DNA of 64,000 bases from Desulfovibrio sp. (GTDB lineage Bacteria; Desulfobacterota; Desulfovibrionia; Desulfovibrionales; Desulfovibrionaceae): contig JALHJW010000011.1 in NCBI GenBank assembly GCA_022839785.1, positions 1-64,000 on the forward strand, given 5' to 3'. This document shows, piece by piece, positions 35,269 through 44,001 of this stretch (the stretch's first letter is position 1; each line of letters begins with the position of its first letter). Both the position numbers and the translations under genes were made by a program. Below the pieces are notes generated by a model. It had not been told where the DNA came from and searched no databases. It saw only the letters and a program-made list of their open reading frames with translations.

Positions 35269-35787
35269 ATGCCCAGATTCCGCTTCTTTCCGGACAAGGA
35301 CGCCTACGGCCACAGGGAGCGCATCGTGCGTCTCCTGGCCCTTGCCGCGGTCTTCGTGCTCGTCTTCTGGGCCTTCACCAAGAACAACGAGCGCATCATC
35401 CAGCGGCTGGAGAACGAGCAGACCATCTCCGACGGCGGCTATCTCGACGGCAGCCAGAAGTCTTTCATCAAGGGCTTCCGCGACGGTCTCAAGGAACGCT
35501 ACGGCCTGACCTTCCGCCTGAAGATATCCAAGCAGGGCATCGGCGATCCGCCCGGCATGGACGGCAAGACCATGATCCTGCTCCTGGCTCCGGAGCAGAA
35601 GGAACTGGATCTTCGGCTGCCGCCGATCATCAGCACGGCTCTGGGCAAGGAATTCCTGGACCGGATCACGGCCGAACACCTGCAGGGCTTCTGGGACAAG
35701 GACCCCTGGCAGGACGAGTTGATCATGCTGCTTTCGGCCATCTGGGACCGCCTGGACGAACTGCACATCAGCAAAGGCTCTTCGTGA
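35269..35787 (+). CDS. Hypothetical protein with N-terminal membrane anchor
   Basis: 172 residues. One predicted membrane helix (about 20-41, LLALAAVFVLVFWAF) follows a basic N-terminus, so the rest probably faces the periplasm. The soluble part, with 'GKTMILLLAPEQKELDLRLP', faintly recalls the TPM fold, but this is only an impression. The stop overlaps the GTG start of rnhA (GTGA), so the two are coupled. Confidence 0.7.
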   Translation: MPRFRFFPDKDAYGHRERIVRLLALAAVFVLVFWAFTKNNERIIQRLENEQTISDGGYLDGSQKSFIKGFRDGLKERYGLTFRLKISKQGIGDPPGMDGKTMILLLAPEQKELDLRLPPIISTALGKEFLDRITAEHLQGFWDKDPWQDELIMLLSAIWDRLDELHISKGSS

Positions 35788-36248
35788 AACACGTCACCGT
35801 CTTTACCGACGGGTCCTGCCTGGGCAATCCCGGCCCCGGCGGGTCCTGCGCCATCCTGCGCTGCGGCGAGGCCGAGAAGGTCCTGGCCAAGGGCTACCGC
35901 CTGACCACCAACAACCGCATGGAGATGCGCGCCGTCCTCGACGCCCTGGAGACGCTCTCCGAACCGTGCCGCGTGGACCTGACCACGGACTCGCAGTACG
36001 TGAAGAACGCCGTGACCAAAGGCTGGCTCAAGGGCTGGCAGAAAAACGGCTGGAAGACCGCGGACAAGAAGCCGGTCAAGAACCAGGACCTGTGGCGGCG
36101 CTTCATTCCCCTGCTGGCCGCCCACCATGTGACCTTCCACTGGACGCGCGGCCACGCGGGGCACGCGGAGAACGAACGCTGCGACGCCCTGGCGCGCGCG
36201 GCGGCCTCGGGCCGCTCCCTGGCCGTGGACGAGGGTTTCGACGGTTGA
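35784..36248 (+). CDS. rnhA: Ribonuclease HI
   Basis: 154 residues. The acidic active site is complete: Asp in 'VTVFTDGSCLGNPGPGG', Glu in 'TTNNRMEMRAVLDALE', Asp in 'VDLTTDSQYVKNAVTKGW', and the C-terminal Asp in 'ENERCDALARAAA'. The basic handle 'WLKGWQKNGWKTADKKPVKN' is present. It removes RNA from RNA-DNA hybrids. GTG start, overlapping the upstream gene; 4 nt separate its stop from the convergent HD-GYP gene. Confidence 0.97.
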   Translation: MKHVTVFTDGSCLGNPGPGGSCAILRCGEAEKVLAKGYRLTTNNRMEMRAVLDALETLSEPCRVDLTTDSQYVKNAVTKGWLKGWQKNGWKTADKKPVKNQDLWRRFIPLLAAHHVTFHWTRGHAGHAENERCDALARAAASGRSLAVDEGFDG

Positions 36249-36252
36249 GACG

Positions 36253-37536
36253 CTACGGCCCGGGCTCGTCGGGCGTGTTGTCCATGTAGTAATTCACCCT
36301 GCTGCGCGGGTTCAGGTAGGAAAAGATGTCCCTGGGCAACTGGGCCGGGTGGATGGACTTGACCACGGACAGCTCCGGGTCCTCCTCCATGTCGAAGATG
36401 ATCGCCTCCTCCCTGGGGATGTCCGGGTCGTAGATGAGCAGGGAGGGCTTGAGCGGGTTCTTCTGGTTCACGGCGATGACCATGCCGATGACGTCGTTGG
36501 AGAGCTGCACGATGGTCCCGGGCGGGTAGATGCCCAGGCAGCGGATGAAGCTCGCGAAAATCTGCATGTCCAGCTTGGTCTTCATCTTGGCGAAGAGGAA
36601 GGACATGGCCTGGTACGGCGTCACGGCGCGCGACTGGTCCGGGTTGTTGACCATGTTGTCGTAAAGGTCCGCGATGGCCGCGATGCGCGCGGCCACGGCG
36701 ATCTTCGGCCCCTGCAGGCGCATGGGGTAGCCGGTTCCGTCCATGCGCTCGTGGTGCTGGTAGACGACCCTGAGCGCGGTGTCTGGGAAGCCGCCCGCCT
36801 TGACCGCGATCTCCACGCCGAACTTGGGGTGCAGCTGGATGAGCTGCAGTTCCGCCTTGCCGGGTTTGGGGTTCTTGAGCACCTTCTTCTCGATCCTGCT
36901 CTTGCCGATGTCGTGGAACATGGCTCCCAGGCCCAGAGCCTTGAGGTCCTCCGCGGAGAGCCCGGCATCCTTGCCGAGCATCAGGCAGAGCACCGCCACG
37001 TTGAGGGAATGGTAGTAGAGCCCCTCGTCCGTGGCCTTGGCGTCCATGAGGTGGACCACGGCGTCACGCTCGGAGAGGAAGACGTTGGCCATGTCCGAAA
37101 CCAGCGCGGCGGCGTTCTCCACGGCCTCGCCCGAGGCGGCGAGGATGCCGTTCATCATGCCCGGCACGGCCTCCACGGACTTCTTGTACTTTTCCTCGCA
37201 GACCCGGATCTGCTCCCGCTTCTGCCGGAGCTTTTCAATGCGCGCCTTCTTGATCTCCCACAACTTCTGCGTGGCGGCGTCGGGCTGCTTCTTGGCCACC
37301 GGGGCCTTGGCCGCGTCGCCGCTCTTCGGGGGATTGGGCAGCTTGTCGGACTTGGCCGGGACGCAGATGACCTCGTCGATGCCAGCGTCCCGCAGGGTGC
37401 GGATCTGCTCCGTGGACTTGATCTTGAAACGGTTGAAGAGGAACGGGTGGTTGAACCAGCCGTCGATCCTGATGAACACCCCGGGCTGGAGCTGGTCCAC
37501 ATGGACCCGGTACTCGGGGATGCTGAATTTGGCCAT
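36253..37536 (-). CDS. HD-GYP domain cyclic di-GMP phosphodiesterase with DUF3391
   Basis: 427 residues. The N-terminal region (about 1-62, 'VHVDQLQPGVFIRIDGWFNH') is a DUF3391 domain, then a charged coiled-coil linker. The HD-GYP domain (about 165-345) shows 'YYHSLNVAVLCLMLGKDAGL', 'LGAMFHDIGKSRI' and the diagnostic 'HHERMDGTGYP', so the metal and GYP residues are intact and it should hydrolyse c-di-GMP. The C-terminal 80 residues may be a small beta domain. Together with the PilZ protein at 13087, it points to c-di-GMP signalling. Confidence 0.95.
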   Translation of the reverse strand: MAKFSIPEYRVHVDQLQPGVFIRIDGWFNHPFLFNRFKIKSTEQIRTLRDAGIDEVICVPAKSDKLPNPPKSGDAAKAPVAKKQPDAATQKLWEIKKARIEKLRQKREQIRVCEEKYKKSVEAVPGMMNGILAASGEAVENAAALVSDMANVFLSERDAVVHLMDAKATDEGLYYHSLNVAVLCLMLGKDAGLSAEDLKALGLGAMFHDIGKSRIEKKVLKNPKPGKAELQLIQLHPKFGVEIAVKAGGFPDTALRVVYQHHERMDGTGYPMRLQGPKIAVAARIAAIADLYDNMVNNPDQSRAVTPYQAMSFLFAKMKTKLDMQIFASFIRCLGIYPPGTIVQLSNDVIGMVIAVNQKNPLKPSLLIYDPDIPREEAIIFDMEEDPELSVVKSIHPAQLPRDIFSYLNPRSRVNYYMDNTPDEPGP

Positions 37537-37648
37537 GGCGCGTATCGGTCCCTTTGTTTCCTTTTTCCCCGCACGAGCATAGGGGAGGGCCGGTCGCCTG
37601 GCAAGGCCGGCGTGAGGCCAGGCGGGCCGGGCATGCGCCAGGGGCGGA

Positions 37649-38566
37649 TCAGGCCGGTTCGCGCCCCACGAGCACTCCGTCCCTATCCTCCAGTTCTGGG
37701 TGCATTTCGCGGTGCACGTCTTCGACCACGCGCAGCACGCCCTGGCCGAGGTCCATGTGCAGGGGAGGGGCGTACTTGCGGCCCATGCGCGGATTGAAGG
37801 AGTAGGGCGTGATCTCGTAGTGGGCCGAGGACTTCTCGGAGAAGAATTCGAAGCGCACGCCGCCGCCCAGGACCTCGGCGATCATCTTCATCACGTCGCC
37901 CACGCGCATGGCCTGGTGGCCGGTGAGCACCACGCGCGAGTTGGCGAACTCGGGGCGCAGCATCTCCACGCTGGCCAGGGCCGCGTCCTCGACGTGGATG
38001 TATTCGCGCAGGGCGTCGGGCGAGCCGTAGTAGCGGATCACGCCCTCGGCCATGGCTTGGCGCACGAAGCGGTAGATGGCGTTGCGCAGGTCCGCGCGCG
38101 GCCCGTAGAGCGAGCCGTAGCGCAGGATGGTGTAGGGCAGGCCGTAGTTCTCGAAATACTGTTCGATGAACAGCTCCGAGGCCTGCTTGGAGCAGCGGTA
38201 GAAGCCGCCCGAGGCGCTGTAGACGTAGACCGTGGAGGCGTAGAGGAAGCGTTTCACCCCGGCCAGGCGGCATGCCTCCAGGATCACGGCGTTACCCAGG
38301 ATGTTGGCCTTGACCGTCTCCAGAGGCAGGACGTTGGCCTCGCCGATGTCCGCGATGCCCGCGAAGTTGAAGACCGCGTCCGCGTCCGCCACGGCCTCGC
38401 GCACCGCGGTCTCGTCCAGGATGTCGCCCGTGACCATGCGCTGGCCGTCCCGCAGCCAGGGCGAGGGGGCGCGGTCGAAGATCGCGACCTCGTGCCCCGC
38501 GTCGCCCAGCTTGTCGCAGACATGCGAGCCCAGGAAACCCGAGCCGCCGAAAACAGTGACCTTCAT
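37649..38566 (-). CDS. NAD-dependent epimerase/dehydratase (extended SDR)
   Basis: 305 residues. Rossmann motif 'VTVFGGSGFLGSHVCDKLG', then 'VFNFAGIADIGEANVLP' and the catalytic 'YASTVYVYSASGGFYRCSKQ' (the Tyr-x3-Lys appears as YRCSK). 'LRYGSLYGPRADLRNAIYRF' is a typical extended-SDR sugar-nucleotide segment. It probably acts on a nucleotide sugar for surface polysaccharide. ATG 38566 has an AAGGAG site and overlaps the stop of the upstream dehydratase gene (ATGA). Confidence 0.9.
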   Translation of the reverse strand: MKVTVFGGSGFLGSHVCDKLGDAGHEVAIFDRAPSPWLRDGQRMVTGDILDETAVREAVADADAVFNFAGIADIGEANVLPLETVKANILGNAVILEACRLAGVKRFLYASTVYVYSASGGFYRCSKQASELFIEQYFENYGLPYTILRYGSLYGPRADLRNAIYRFVRQAMAEGVIRYYGSPDALREYIHVEDAALASVEMLRPEFANSRVVLTGHQAMRVGDVMKMIAEVLGGGVRFEFFSEKSSAHYEITPYSFNPRMGRKYAPPLHMDLGQGVLRVVEDVHREMHPELEDRDGVLVGREPA

Positions 38567-40506
38567 GCCGCATTCTCCTTGGCCGCGGCGGCGGGCGCGT
38601 CCAGCACGCAATCCGCCTCCTGCGCCGCGTATTCGGGGACGAGCCGGGCCAGGGCGGCCTTGACGGCGCAGGCGTCGAAGGCCGTGGCGGCGGCGCGCAG
38701 CTCGTCCAGCCCGGCGTCCAGGGCGGCCCGGTAGGCCTCCTGCGAGCCGTGGCCGTGCCAGGTGTCGTCCGCGCGCAGGAGCATGATCTTGCCGTGCTCC
38801 GTGGGCACGACGTCCTCGCCCGCGGTGATGAGTTCCTCGTACAGCTTCTCACCCTCGCGCAGGCCGGTGAAGATGATCGCGATGTCCCTGTCCGGTTCCT
38901 TGCCCGCCAGGCGGATGAGGTCGCGGGCCATGTCCGCGATGCGTACCGGCGTGCCCATCTTGAGCAGGAAAAGTTCGCCGTCGCCGCCCATGGCCCCGGC
39001 CTGCAGGATGAGCTGCGCGGCCTCGCCGATGGTCATGAAGTAGCGCGTGACCTCGGGGTGGGTCACGGTCACCGGGCCGCCGTTCCTGATCTGTTCGAGG
39101 AACAGGGGGATGACCGAGCCCGAGGAGCCGATGACGTTGCCGAAGCGCACGGCCATGAACTTGGTGGGGCCGCCGGTACGGGCCTGCATGAGCAGTTCGG
39201 TGACGCGCTTGGACGCGCCCATGACGTTGGTCGGCCGGACCGCCTTGTCCGTGGAGACCAGCACGAAGCGGCGCACCCCGTGGGCCACGGCGGCTTCCAT
39301 GAGCACGCGCGAGGCCTCCACGTTGTTGTCCACGGCCTGCCAGGGGTTGCGCTCGATGAGCGGGACGTGCTTGTAGGCCGCGGCGTGGAAGACCACCTCG
39401 GGCCGGTGCGCGGCGAAGACGCGGTCGAGCAGGGCGCGGTCCTGCACCCGGCCGAGCACTGTGGCGTAGTTTGTGAAGCCGCGCTTGTGGTGCAGCTCCA
39501 TCTGGATGCTGTAGAGGTTGTACTCCCCGGCGTCCATGAGCAGCAGGAGGCGCGGACCGAAGGGCACGATCTGGCGCACCAGTTCCGAGCCGATGGAGCC
39601 GCCGCAGCCCGTGACCAGCACCACCTTGCCGGTGAGATAGCCGCTGATGCGGGCGGTTTCAAGGTCCGCCTGCTCGCGGCCCAGAAGATCGGCGAAATCG
39701 ACCTCGCGCAGGTCCGAGACCTGGACCCGGCCGTCCAGGATGGAGGCCATGCCGGGCAGCGTCTTGAAGGGCAGGCGGGTCGTCTCGCAGGCCTCGACCA
39801 CGCGCCGCATCTCCTCGCCCGTGGCCCGCGGCATGGCGATGACGATCTCCTCGGCCCGCGCCTTCTCCGCCACGCCCGCCAGGTCGGCCACCGGCCCGAG
39901 CACGGGCACGCCGTGCACGGAGCGGCCGCGCTTGGCCGGATCGTCGTCCAGGAAGCCGACGGGCGCGAGCCCGAGGTTTTCGTTGCGCAGCATCTCGCGC
40001 AGGATCTGCTCCCCGGCGCTGCCCGCGCCCAGGATGAGCACGCGACGGCCCCCGGCCTTTCCCCTGACCGTGAACAGCGAGCCCAGGATGTGGCCCAGGG
40101 AGCCCTGCTCAAAGGCCCGGCGGATGGCGATGCGCAGTCCCACGGTGAGGAAGACGGTCAGGCCGCAGTCGATGAGGAAGACGGCGCGCGAGAAGCCCAG
40201 CAGTCCCTGAAGATAGATGATGCCCACGAGCAGCAGCATGGTGGACAGGAGGGCGGCCTGCAGGAGCCGCCAGACCTCGTAGAAGCTGGTGTAGCGCCAC
40301 ATGCCTCGGTAGAGGCCGAGGGAGAAATAGGTGAGCAGCTTGAGCCCCACGAAGAAGGGCAGGAAGCCGAGCAGTTGGTCCACGTACTCCGGCGGCAGGG
40401 AGAATTCGAAGCGGACGAGGAAGGCCAGGCTCAGGGAGACGGCGAAGAGGGCCGCGTCGGCGGCCAGCATGAGCCAGAAGTTGGGGTTGCGGAATTGGGC
40501 CTTCAT
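38563..40506 (-). CDS. Membrane-bound nucleotide-sugar 4,6-dehydratase (WbpM/CapD/PglF-like)
   Basis: 647 residues. Four N-terminal membrane helices (within about 10-140), a first Rossmann-like region 'RVLILGAGSAGEQILREMLR', and the catalytic SDR domain from about residue 285: 'GKVVLVTGCGGSIGSELVRQ', 'VFHAAAYKHVPLIERNPWQA', 'FVLVSTDKAVRPTNVMGASK', 'RFGNVIGSSGSVIPLFLEQI'. This is the layout of UDP-GlcNAc 4,6-dehydratases used in O-antigen, capsule and protein glycosylation. The final 70 residues are an Ala-rich extension. It is coupled to the epimerase gene. Confidence 0.93.
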   Translation of the reverse strand: MKAQFRNPNFWLMLAADAALFAVSLSLAFLVRFEFSLPPEYVDQLLGFLPFFVGLKLLTYFSLGLYRGMWRYTSFYEVWRLLQAALLSTMLLLVGIIYLQGLLGFSRAVFLIDCGLTVFLTVGLRIAIRRAFEQGSLGHILGSLFTVRGKAGGRRVLILGAGSAGEQILREMLRNENLGLAPVGFLDDDPAKRGRSVHGVPVLGPVADLAGVAEKARAEEIVIAMPRATGEEMRRVVEACETTRLPFKTLPGMASILDGRVQVSDLREVDFADLLGREQADLETARISGYLTGKVVLVTGCGGSIGSELVRQIVPFGPRLLLLMDAGEYNLYSIQMELHHKRGFTNYATVLGRVQDRALLDRVFAAHRPEVVFHAAAYKHVPLIERNPWQAVDNNVEASRVLMEAAVAHGVRRFVLVSTDKAVRPTNVMGASKRVTELLMQARTGGPTKFMAVRFGNVIGSSGSVIPLFLEQIRNGGPVTVTHPEVTRYFMTIGEAAQLILQAGAMGGDGELFLLKMGTPVRIADMARDLIRLAGKEPDRDIAIIFTGLREGEKLYEELITAGEDVVPTEHGKIMLLRADDTWHGHGSQEAYRAALDAGLDELRAAATAFDACAVKAALARLVPEYAAQEADCVLDAPAAAAKENAA

Positions 40507-40684
40507 GGTCGTCCTGTGGTGCGCGGTCCGGGCGGAAGGTAGCCGCTGCCGGGCAAAAAGGCAAACACGGAGCGCGGGCGGAAGGGAACGTGCGGCCTTG
40601 AGCTTTTCCCGGCCGGGGGGTAAGGAGCCTGTCCATCGCGGCCGCCCGTGGGTGGCCTGAATACGGCGGACTAAGGAGAGACGC

Positions 40685-41839
40685 ATGGGCATTCCCTTCA
40701 TCGACCTCAAGGCGCAGTACAAACGGCTGGAGCCCGAGATCCGGCGGCGCATGGACGCCGTTCTCGGCCACGGCCAGTACATCCTCGGCCCGGAGATCAG
40801 GGAGCTTGAGGAGCGCCTCGCGGCCTTCGCCGGGACGCGGTTCTGCCTGACCTGCTCCTCGGGCACCGACGCCCTGCTCCTGCCGCTCATGGCCTGGGGC
40901 GTGGGACCAGGCGACGCCGTGCTGACCACGGCCTACTCTTTCTACGCCACGGCCGAGGTCATCGCCCTGCTCGGGGCCACTCCGGTCTTCGTGGACATCG
41001 ACCCCGCGACCTTCAACATGGACCCTGCGGCCCTGGAGCGGGCCATCACGGCCCTCAAGGCCAAGGACCCCTCCCTGCATCCGCTGCCGTCCGGCTACGA
41101 GAGGCTCAGGCCCAAGGCGATCATTCCCGTGGACCTCTTCGGCCTGCCTGCGGACTACGCGGCCATCGAGGCCGTGGCCGCGCGCCACGGCCTGCCCGTG
41201 CTGGAGGACGCGGCCCAGTCCTACGGCGGGTCCGTGCGCGGCAGGATGGCGGGCTCCTTCGGCCAGGCGGCGGCCACGAGCTTTTTCCCGGCCAAGCCGC
41301 TGGGCTGCTACGGCGACGGCGGCGCGATCTTCACCGACGACGAGGCGCTGCACGCGCAGCTTGTCTCCTTGCGCGTGCACGGCCAAGGGAGCGACAAGTA
41401 CGAGAACGTGGCCGTGGGCATCAACGGCCGCATGGACACCCTGCAGGCCGCGATCATGCTGCCCAAGCTGGAGATCTTCCCCGAGGAGCTGCGGCTGCGC
41501 CAGGCCGCGGCGGAGCGCTACACCGAGCTGCTGCGGGACGTGGTCGAGACGCCCGGCATCCCCGGGGGCTGCGTCTCGGCCTGGGCGCAGTACACCGTGC
41601 GCACCGACCGGCGCGAGGCCCTGCTGGAGGGGCTCAAGGCCCGCGGGGTCCCGGCCATGATCTACTACCGCATCCCCCTGCATCTGCAGCCGGTCTTCCG
41701 GCATCTCGGCTACGCCGCGGGCTCCATGCCCGCCAGCGAGGCGGCCGCCGCGAGCGTGCTCAGCCTGCCCATGCATCCGTACCTGGACGAGGCGACCCTG
41801 TCCCAGGTGGCCGGGGCCGTGCGGGACGCCCTCGCCTGA
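40685..41839 (+). CDS. DegT/DnrJ/EryC1/StrS family aminotransferase
   Basis: 384 residues, PLP-dependent sugar aminotransferase family. 'IPFIDLKAQYKRLEPEIRRR' opens the fold; 'CLTCSSGTDALLLPLMAWGV' and 'LPVLEDAAQSYGGSVRGRMA' are typical; the PLP lysine is in 'SFFPAKPLGCYGDGGAIF'. It would transaminate a keto-nucleotide sugar, which matches the divergent 4,6-dehydratase gene 178 nt away. SD AGGAG precedes ATG 40685. The stop overlaps the next start by one base (TGATG). Confidence 0.94.
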   Translation: MGIPFIDLKAQYKRLEPEIRRRMDAVLGHGQYILGPEIRELEERLAAFAGTRFCLTCSSGTDALLLPLMAWGVGPGDAVLTTAYSFYATAEVIALLGATPVFVDIDPATFNMDPAALERAITALKAKDPSLHPLPSGYERLRPKAIIPVDLFGLPADYAAIEAVAARHGLPVLEDAAQSYGGSVRGRMAGSFGQAAATSFFPAKPLGCYGDGGAIFTDDEALHAQLVSLRVHGQGSDKYENVAVGINGRMDTLQAAIMLPKLEIFPEELRLRQAAAERYTELLRDVVETPGIPGGCVSAWAQYTVRTDRREALLEGLKARGVPAMIYYRIPLHLQPVFRHLGYAAGSMPASEAAAASVLSLPMHPYLDEATLSQVAGAVRDALA

Positions 41840-43233
41840 TGCGGCGGGGCCGCTTCGCCAGACGCGCCGGGCGGGATTCGGGTTCCGCCCCGGCGCAGCC
41901 CTTCGAGTGCGAGGTGGAGGGGCTGGCCTGGGGCGGCCGGGGCGTGGCCCGGCTGGACGGTCTGGCCGTGTTCCTGGACCATGCCCTGCCCGGGCAGCGC
42001 GTCGCGGCCGTGGCCACGCAGCGCAGGCAGCGCCGTCTTGAGGCGCGGGTGGAGCGGGTCGTCCGTTGCAGCGGCCGCGAGGTTTCCGCCTTCTGCCCAC
42101 ACTTTTCCGTGTGCGGCGGGTGCGATTTCCAGGACCTGGACTACGCGGAACAGCTTTTCTGGAAGCGGCGCTTCGTGGCCGAGGCCCTGCAGCGGGTCGG
42201 GGGCCTGCAGGGCGTCCCTGTCGAGGAGCCGACGCCGTCGCCGCTGCTGCGGGGCTTTCGCAACAAGATGGAGTTCGCCTTTGCCGGGGAGGGGGACGGG
42301 CTGCGCCTGGGCCTGCGCCCCCGGGGGCGCGGGGACGACGTCTTCGACGTGGCCGAGTGCGGCCTGCTGTCCGGGGGGGCCGCCCCGGCCCTGAACGCGG
42401 CCCGCGCCGCGGCCTGCGCCTCCGGCCTGCCTGCCTTCGATCCCCGCGCGAACGCCGGATTCTGGCGTCATCTCGTTCTGCGCCGCAATCTGGCCGGAGA
42501 ACTTTGGGCCATTGCCGTGACCGCGCCGCACCCCGAGGCCCGCAGGGCCGTGGGGGAACTGGCGGACGCGCTGGGCGGGGCCTGCCCGGACCTTGCCGGG
42601 GTGCTGCACGGCGTGCGCCGCGACCGCACGCAGGTGGCGCAGTGGGAGGAGGAGCGGACGGTCTGGGGCGGCGGGCGGCTGCGCGAGGAGTGCGGCGGCC
42701 TGGTCTACGAGTTCGCTGCCGGATCGTTCTTCCAGACCAACACGCGGGCGGCGGGCGCACTTTTCGCCACGGTGGCGGAGTTCGCGGCGCTGTGCGGGCG
42801 CGAAACCGTCTTCGACTGCTGCGCGGGGGTGGGCGCCATCGCCCTGGCTCTGGCGGGCCGGGCGCGGCAGGTGGTGGGCTTCGAGTTCTCCCCCCAGGCC
42901 GTGGGCGACGCCGGCGCCGGGGCCAAACGGATGGGCCTGGACAACTGCCGCTTCGTGGCGGGCGACCTGGCCCGGACGCTGTTCGCCCCGGGCCTGCCCC
43001 GGCCGGACGTGATCGTGGCCGACCCGCCGCGCGCCGGGCTGGACGAGGCCGTGACCACGCGCTTCATGGAACTGGCCCCGGACCGCATCGTCTACGTCTC
43101 CTGCAATCCCGCCACCCTGGCGCGCGACCTCGGCCGTCTCTCCCTCGCCTACCGCGCGGAGCGCGTCCGGCCCGTGGACCTCTTTCCCCATTCCCATCAC
43201 ATCGAGAGCGCGGCGCTGCTCCTGCGGCGCTGA
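41839..43233 (+). CDS. TrmA/RlmD family RNA uracil-C5 methyltransferase
   Basis: 464 residues. TRAM domain (about 20-75), a [4Fe-4S] cysteine set in 'FCPHFSVCGGCDFQDLDYAE', then the SAM domain: 'FFQTNTRAAGALF', 'VFDCCAGVGAIALALAGRA', 'DVIVADPPRAGLDEAV' and the catalytic Cys in 'IVYVSCNPATLARDL'. It methylates a uridine in rRNA or tRNA; RlmC, RlmD and TrmA cannot be told apart here. The location behind a sugar aminotransferase gene looks incidental. Confidence 0.93.
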   Translation: MRRGRFARRAGRDSGSAPAQPFECEVEGLAWGGRGVARLDGLAVFLDHALPGQRVAAVATQRRQRRLEARVERVVRCSGREVSAFCPHFSVCGGCDFQDLDYAEQLFWKRRFVAEALQRVGGLQGVPVEEPTPSPLLRGFRNKMEFAFAGEGDGLRLGLRPRGRGDDVFDVAECGLLSGGAAPALNAARAAACASGLPAFDPRANAGFWRHLVLRRNLAGELWAIAVTAPHPEARRAVGELADALGGACPDLAGVLHGVRRDRTQVAQWEEERTVWGGGRLREECGGLVYEFAAGSFFQTNTRAAGALFATVAEFAALCGRETVFDCCAGVGAIALALAGRARQVVGFEFSPQAVGDAGAGAKRMGLDNCRFVAGDLARTLFAPGLPRPDVIVADPPRAGLDEAVTTRFMELAPDRIVYVSCNPATLARDLGRLSLAYRAERVRPVDLFPHSHHIESAALLLRR

Positions 43234-43740
43234 GCGCGCCCGCTCCGTCCTGCCGGCCGCGTCCCGGGGACGCCTGTCCGCAGCGGGCGGCGGACGGCGG
43301 TATTTCATCCGTCTATGAGTTCCATTTCCTACCAGATTGCTTGACTATCCGGATATCCGATGCTAGTCATAGCTCGTCGCTGCCCGGACCGATGCAATGG
43401 TCCGCAGCGGCGCGGCCGTCCGGCGGCGCGATGCGAGTCGGCACAACGCATCGCGCTAGTCGGGCGAAAAATGATCACATCGGAAAAGGTGGAAAGGCGA
43501 ATTTTTCGCCTGAAATGGCCCACGCAATCCGACCTGCAAATGTCCGTTTTGAGCGTCCGCTCAGGACCTGGTCGACAGGGCGGAAGCTATGCGGCACAAC
43601 GCTTTGCGGAGGTTTTTTCGGTCCGGCGCTGAGTTCCCTTCCTGACCGCTCTATATCCTGCCATATTCCCCGGAAAGCTACAGCCGGGGCGGCTTACCCG
43701 GTGTTCCTGCCCTTTGGGCCGGGGCGGCGGGCATTTTGTA
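43234..43740. other. Intergenic stretch without a convincing gene
   Basis: Between the methyltransferase gene and the hmc promoter I see no credible coding sequence on either strand: the open frames present lack family features or membrane pattern. The local base composition is lower in GC than the neighbours and several strong stem-loops occur (see 43341-43617). Confidence 0.7.
43341..43617 (+). ncRNA. Candidate structured RNA
   Basis: TTGACT (43341-43346) and TAGTCA (43364-43369), 17 nt apart, could be a promoter. Downstream are CGCTGC-cc-GGACC (43378-43390) pairing with GGTCCGCAGCG (43399-43409), GCGCGATGCG (43426-43435) pairing perfectly with CGCATCGCGC (43447-43456), and a choice between AGGCGA/TCGCCT (43495-43500 with 43506-43511) and a longer helix GGCGAAAAAT/ATTTTTCGCC (43463-43472 with 43501-43510). 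A TTTTTT run ends it near 43617. No known RNA family is recognised. Confidence 0.3.
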
Positions 43741-43769
43741 TTGCATATTAGCTGAATGGACATTATAAC
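43741..43769 (+). promoter_or_regulatory. Candidate sigma-70 promoter of the hmc operon
   Basis: TTGCAT (43741-43746), 17-nt spacer, TATAAC (43764-43769). The -10 is nearly perfect, the -35 moderate. Transcription from here gives a leader of about 215 nt before hmcA. Confidence 0.55.
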
Positions 43770-43865
43770 CCGCCCCTAGTCGCCTGTCTTCGTTCACGCC
43801 ATGCCGACTGGTGAAGAACGCTCCGGCCTTCCTCGGCCACATCGGTTGCGTGAATGCGTCGCCCG

Positions 43866-43895
43866 CCCGCCCTGCGTCCGCAGGCAGGCGGGTTT
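43866..43895 (+). promoter_or_regulatory. Hairpin in the hmc leader, attenuator-like
   Basis: CCCGCC (43866-43871) pairs with GGCGGG (43887-43892) and CTGCG with CGCAG inside, followed by TTTCT. A second hairpin GCCGCC/GGCGGC lies at 43922-43936. Either may affect read-through into hmcA. Confidence 0.4.
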
Positions 43896-44001
43896 CTCGG
43901 ACGGATTTTCCGGGGCGTCTGGCCGCCAGGGGCGGCGGGCGCTTCGTGTGGCATATCGGGTGTGTGGTTTTGTGGTCGAGGTTTAAGGAATGGAGCCGTT
44001 C

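Noticed and set aside
43360..43632. 90-codon open frame in the intergenic region before hmc
   Set aside because: Arg-rich translation without family features, no ribosome site, and it overlaps strong stem-loops.
43234..43740. tmRNA, RNase P RNA, SRP RNA or 6S RNA in the gap
   Set aside because: None of the conserved blocks of these RNAs is present.
43940..43985. Sigma-54 type promoter before hmcA (TGGCAT...TGTG)
   Set aside because: The GC element is not followed by TTGC at the right spacing.
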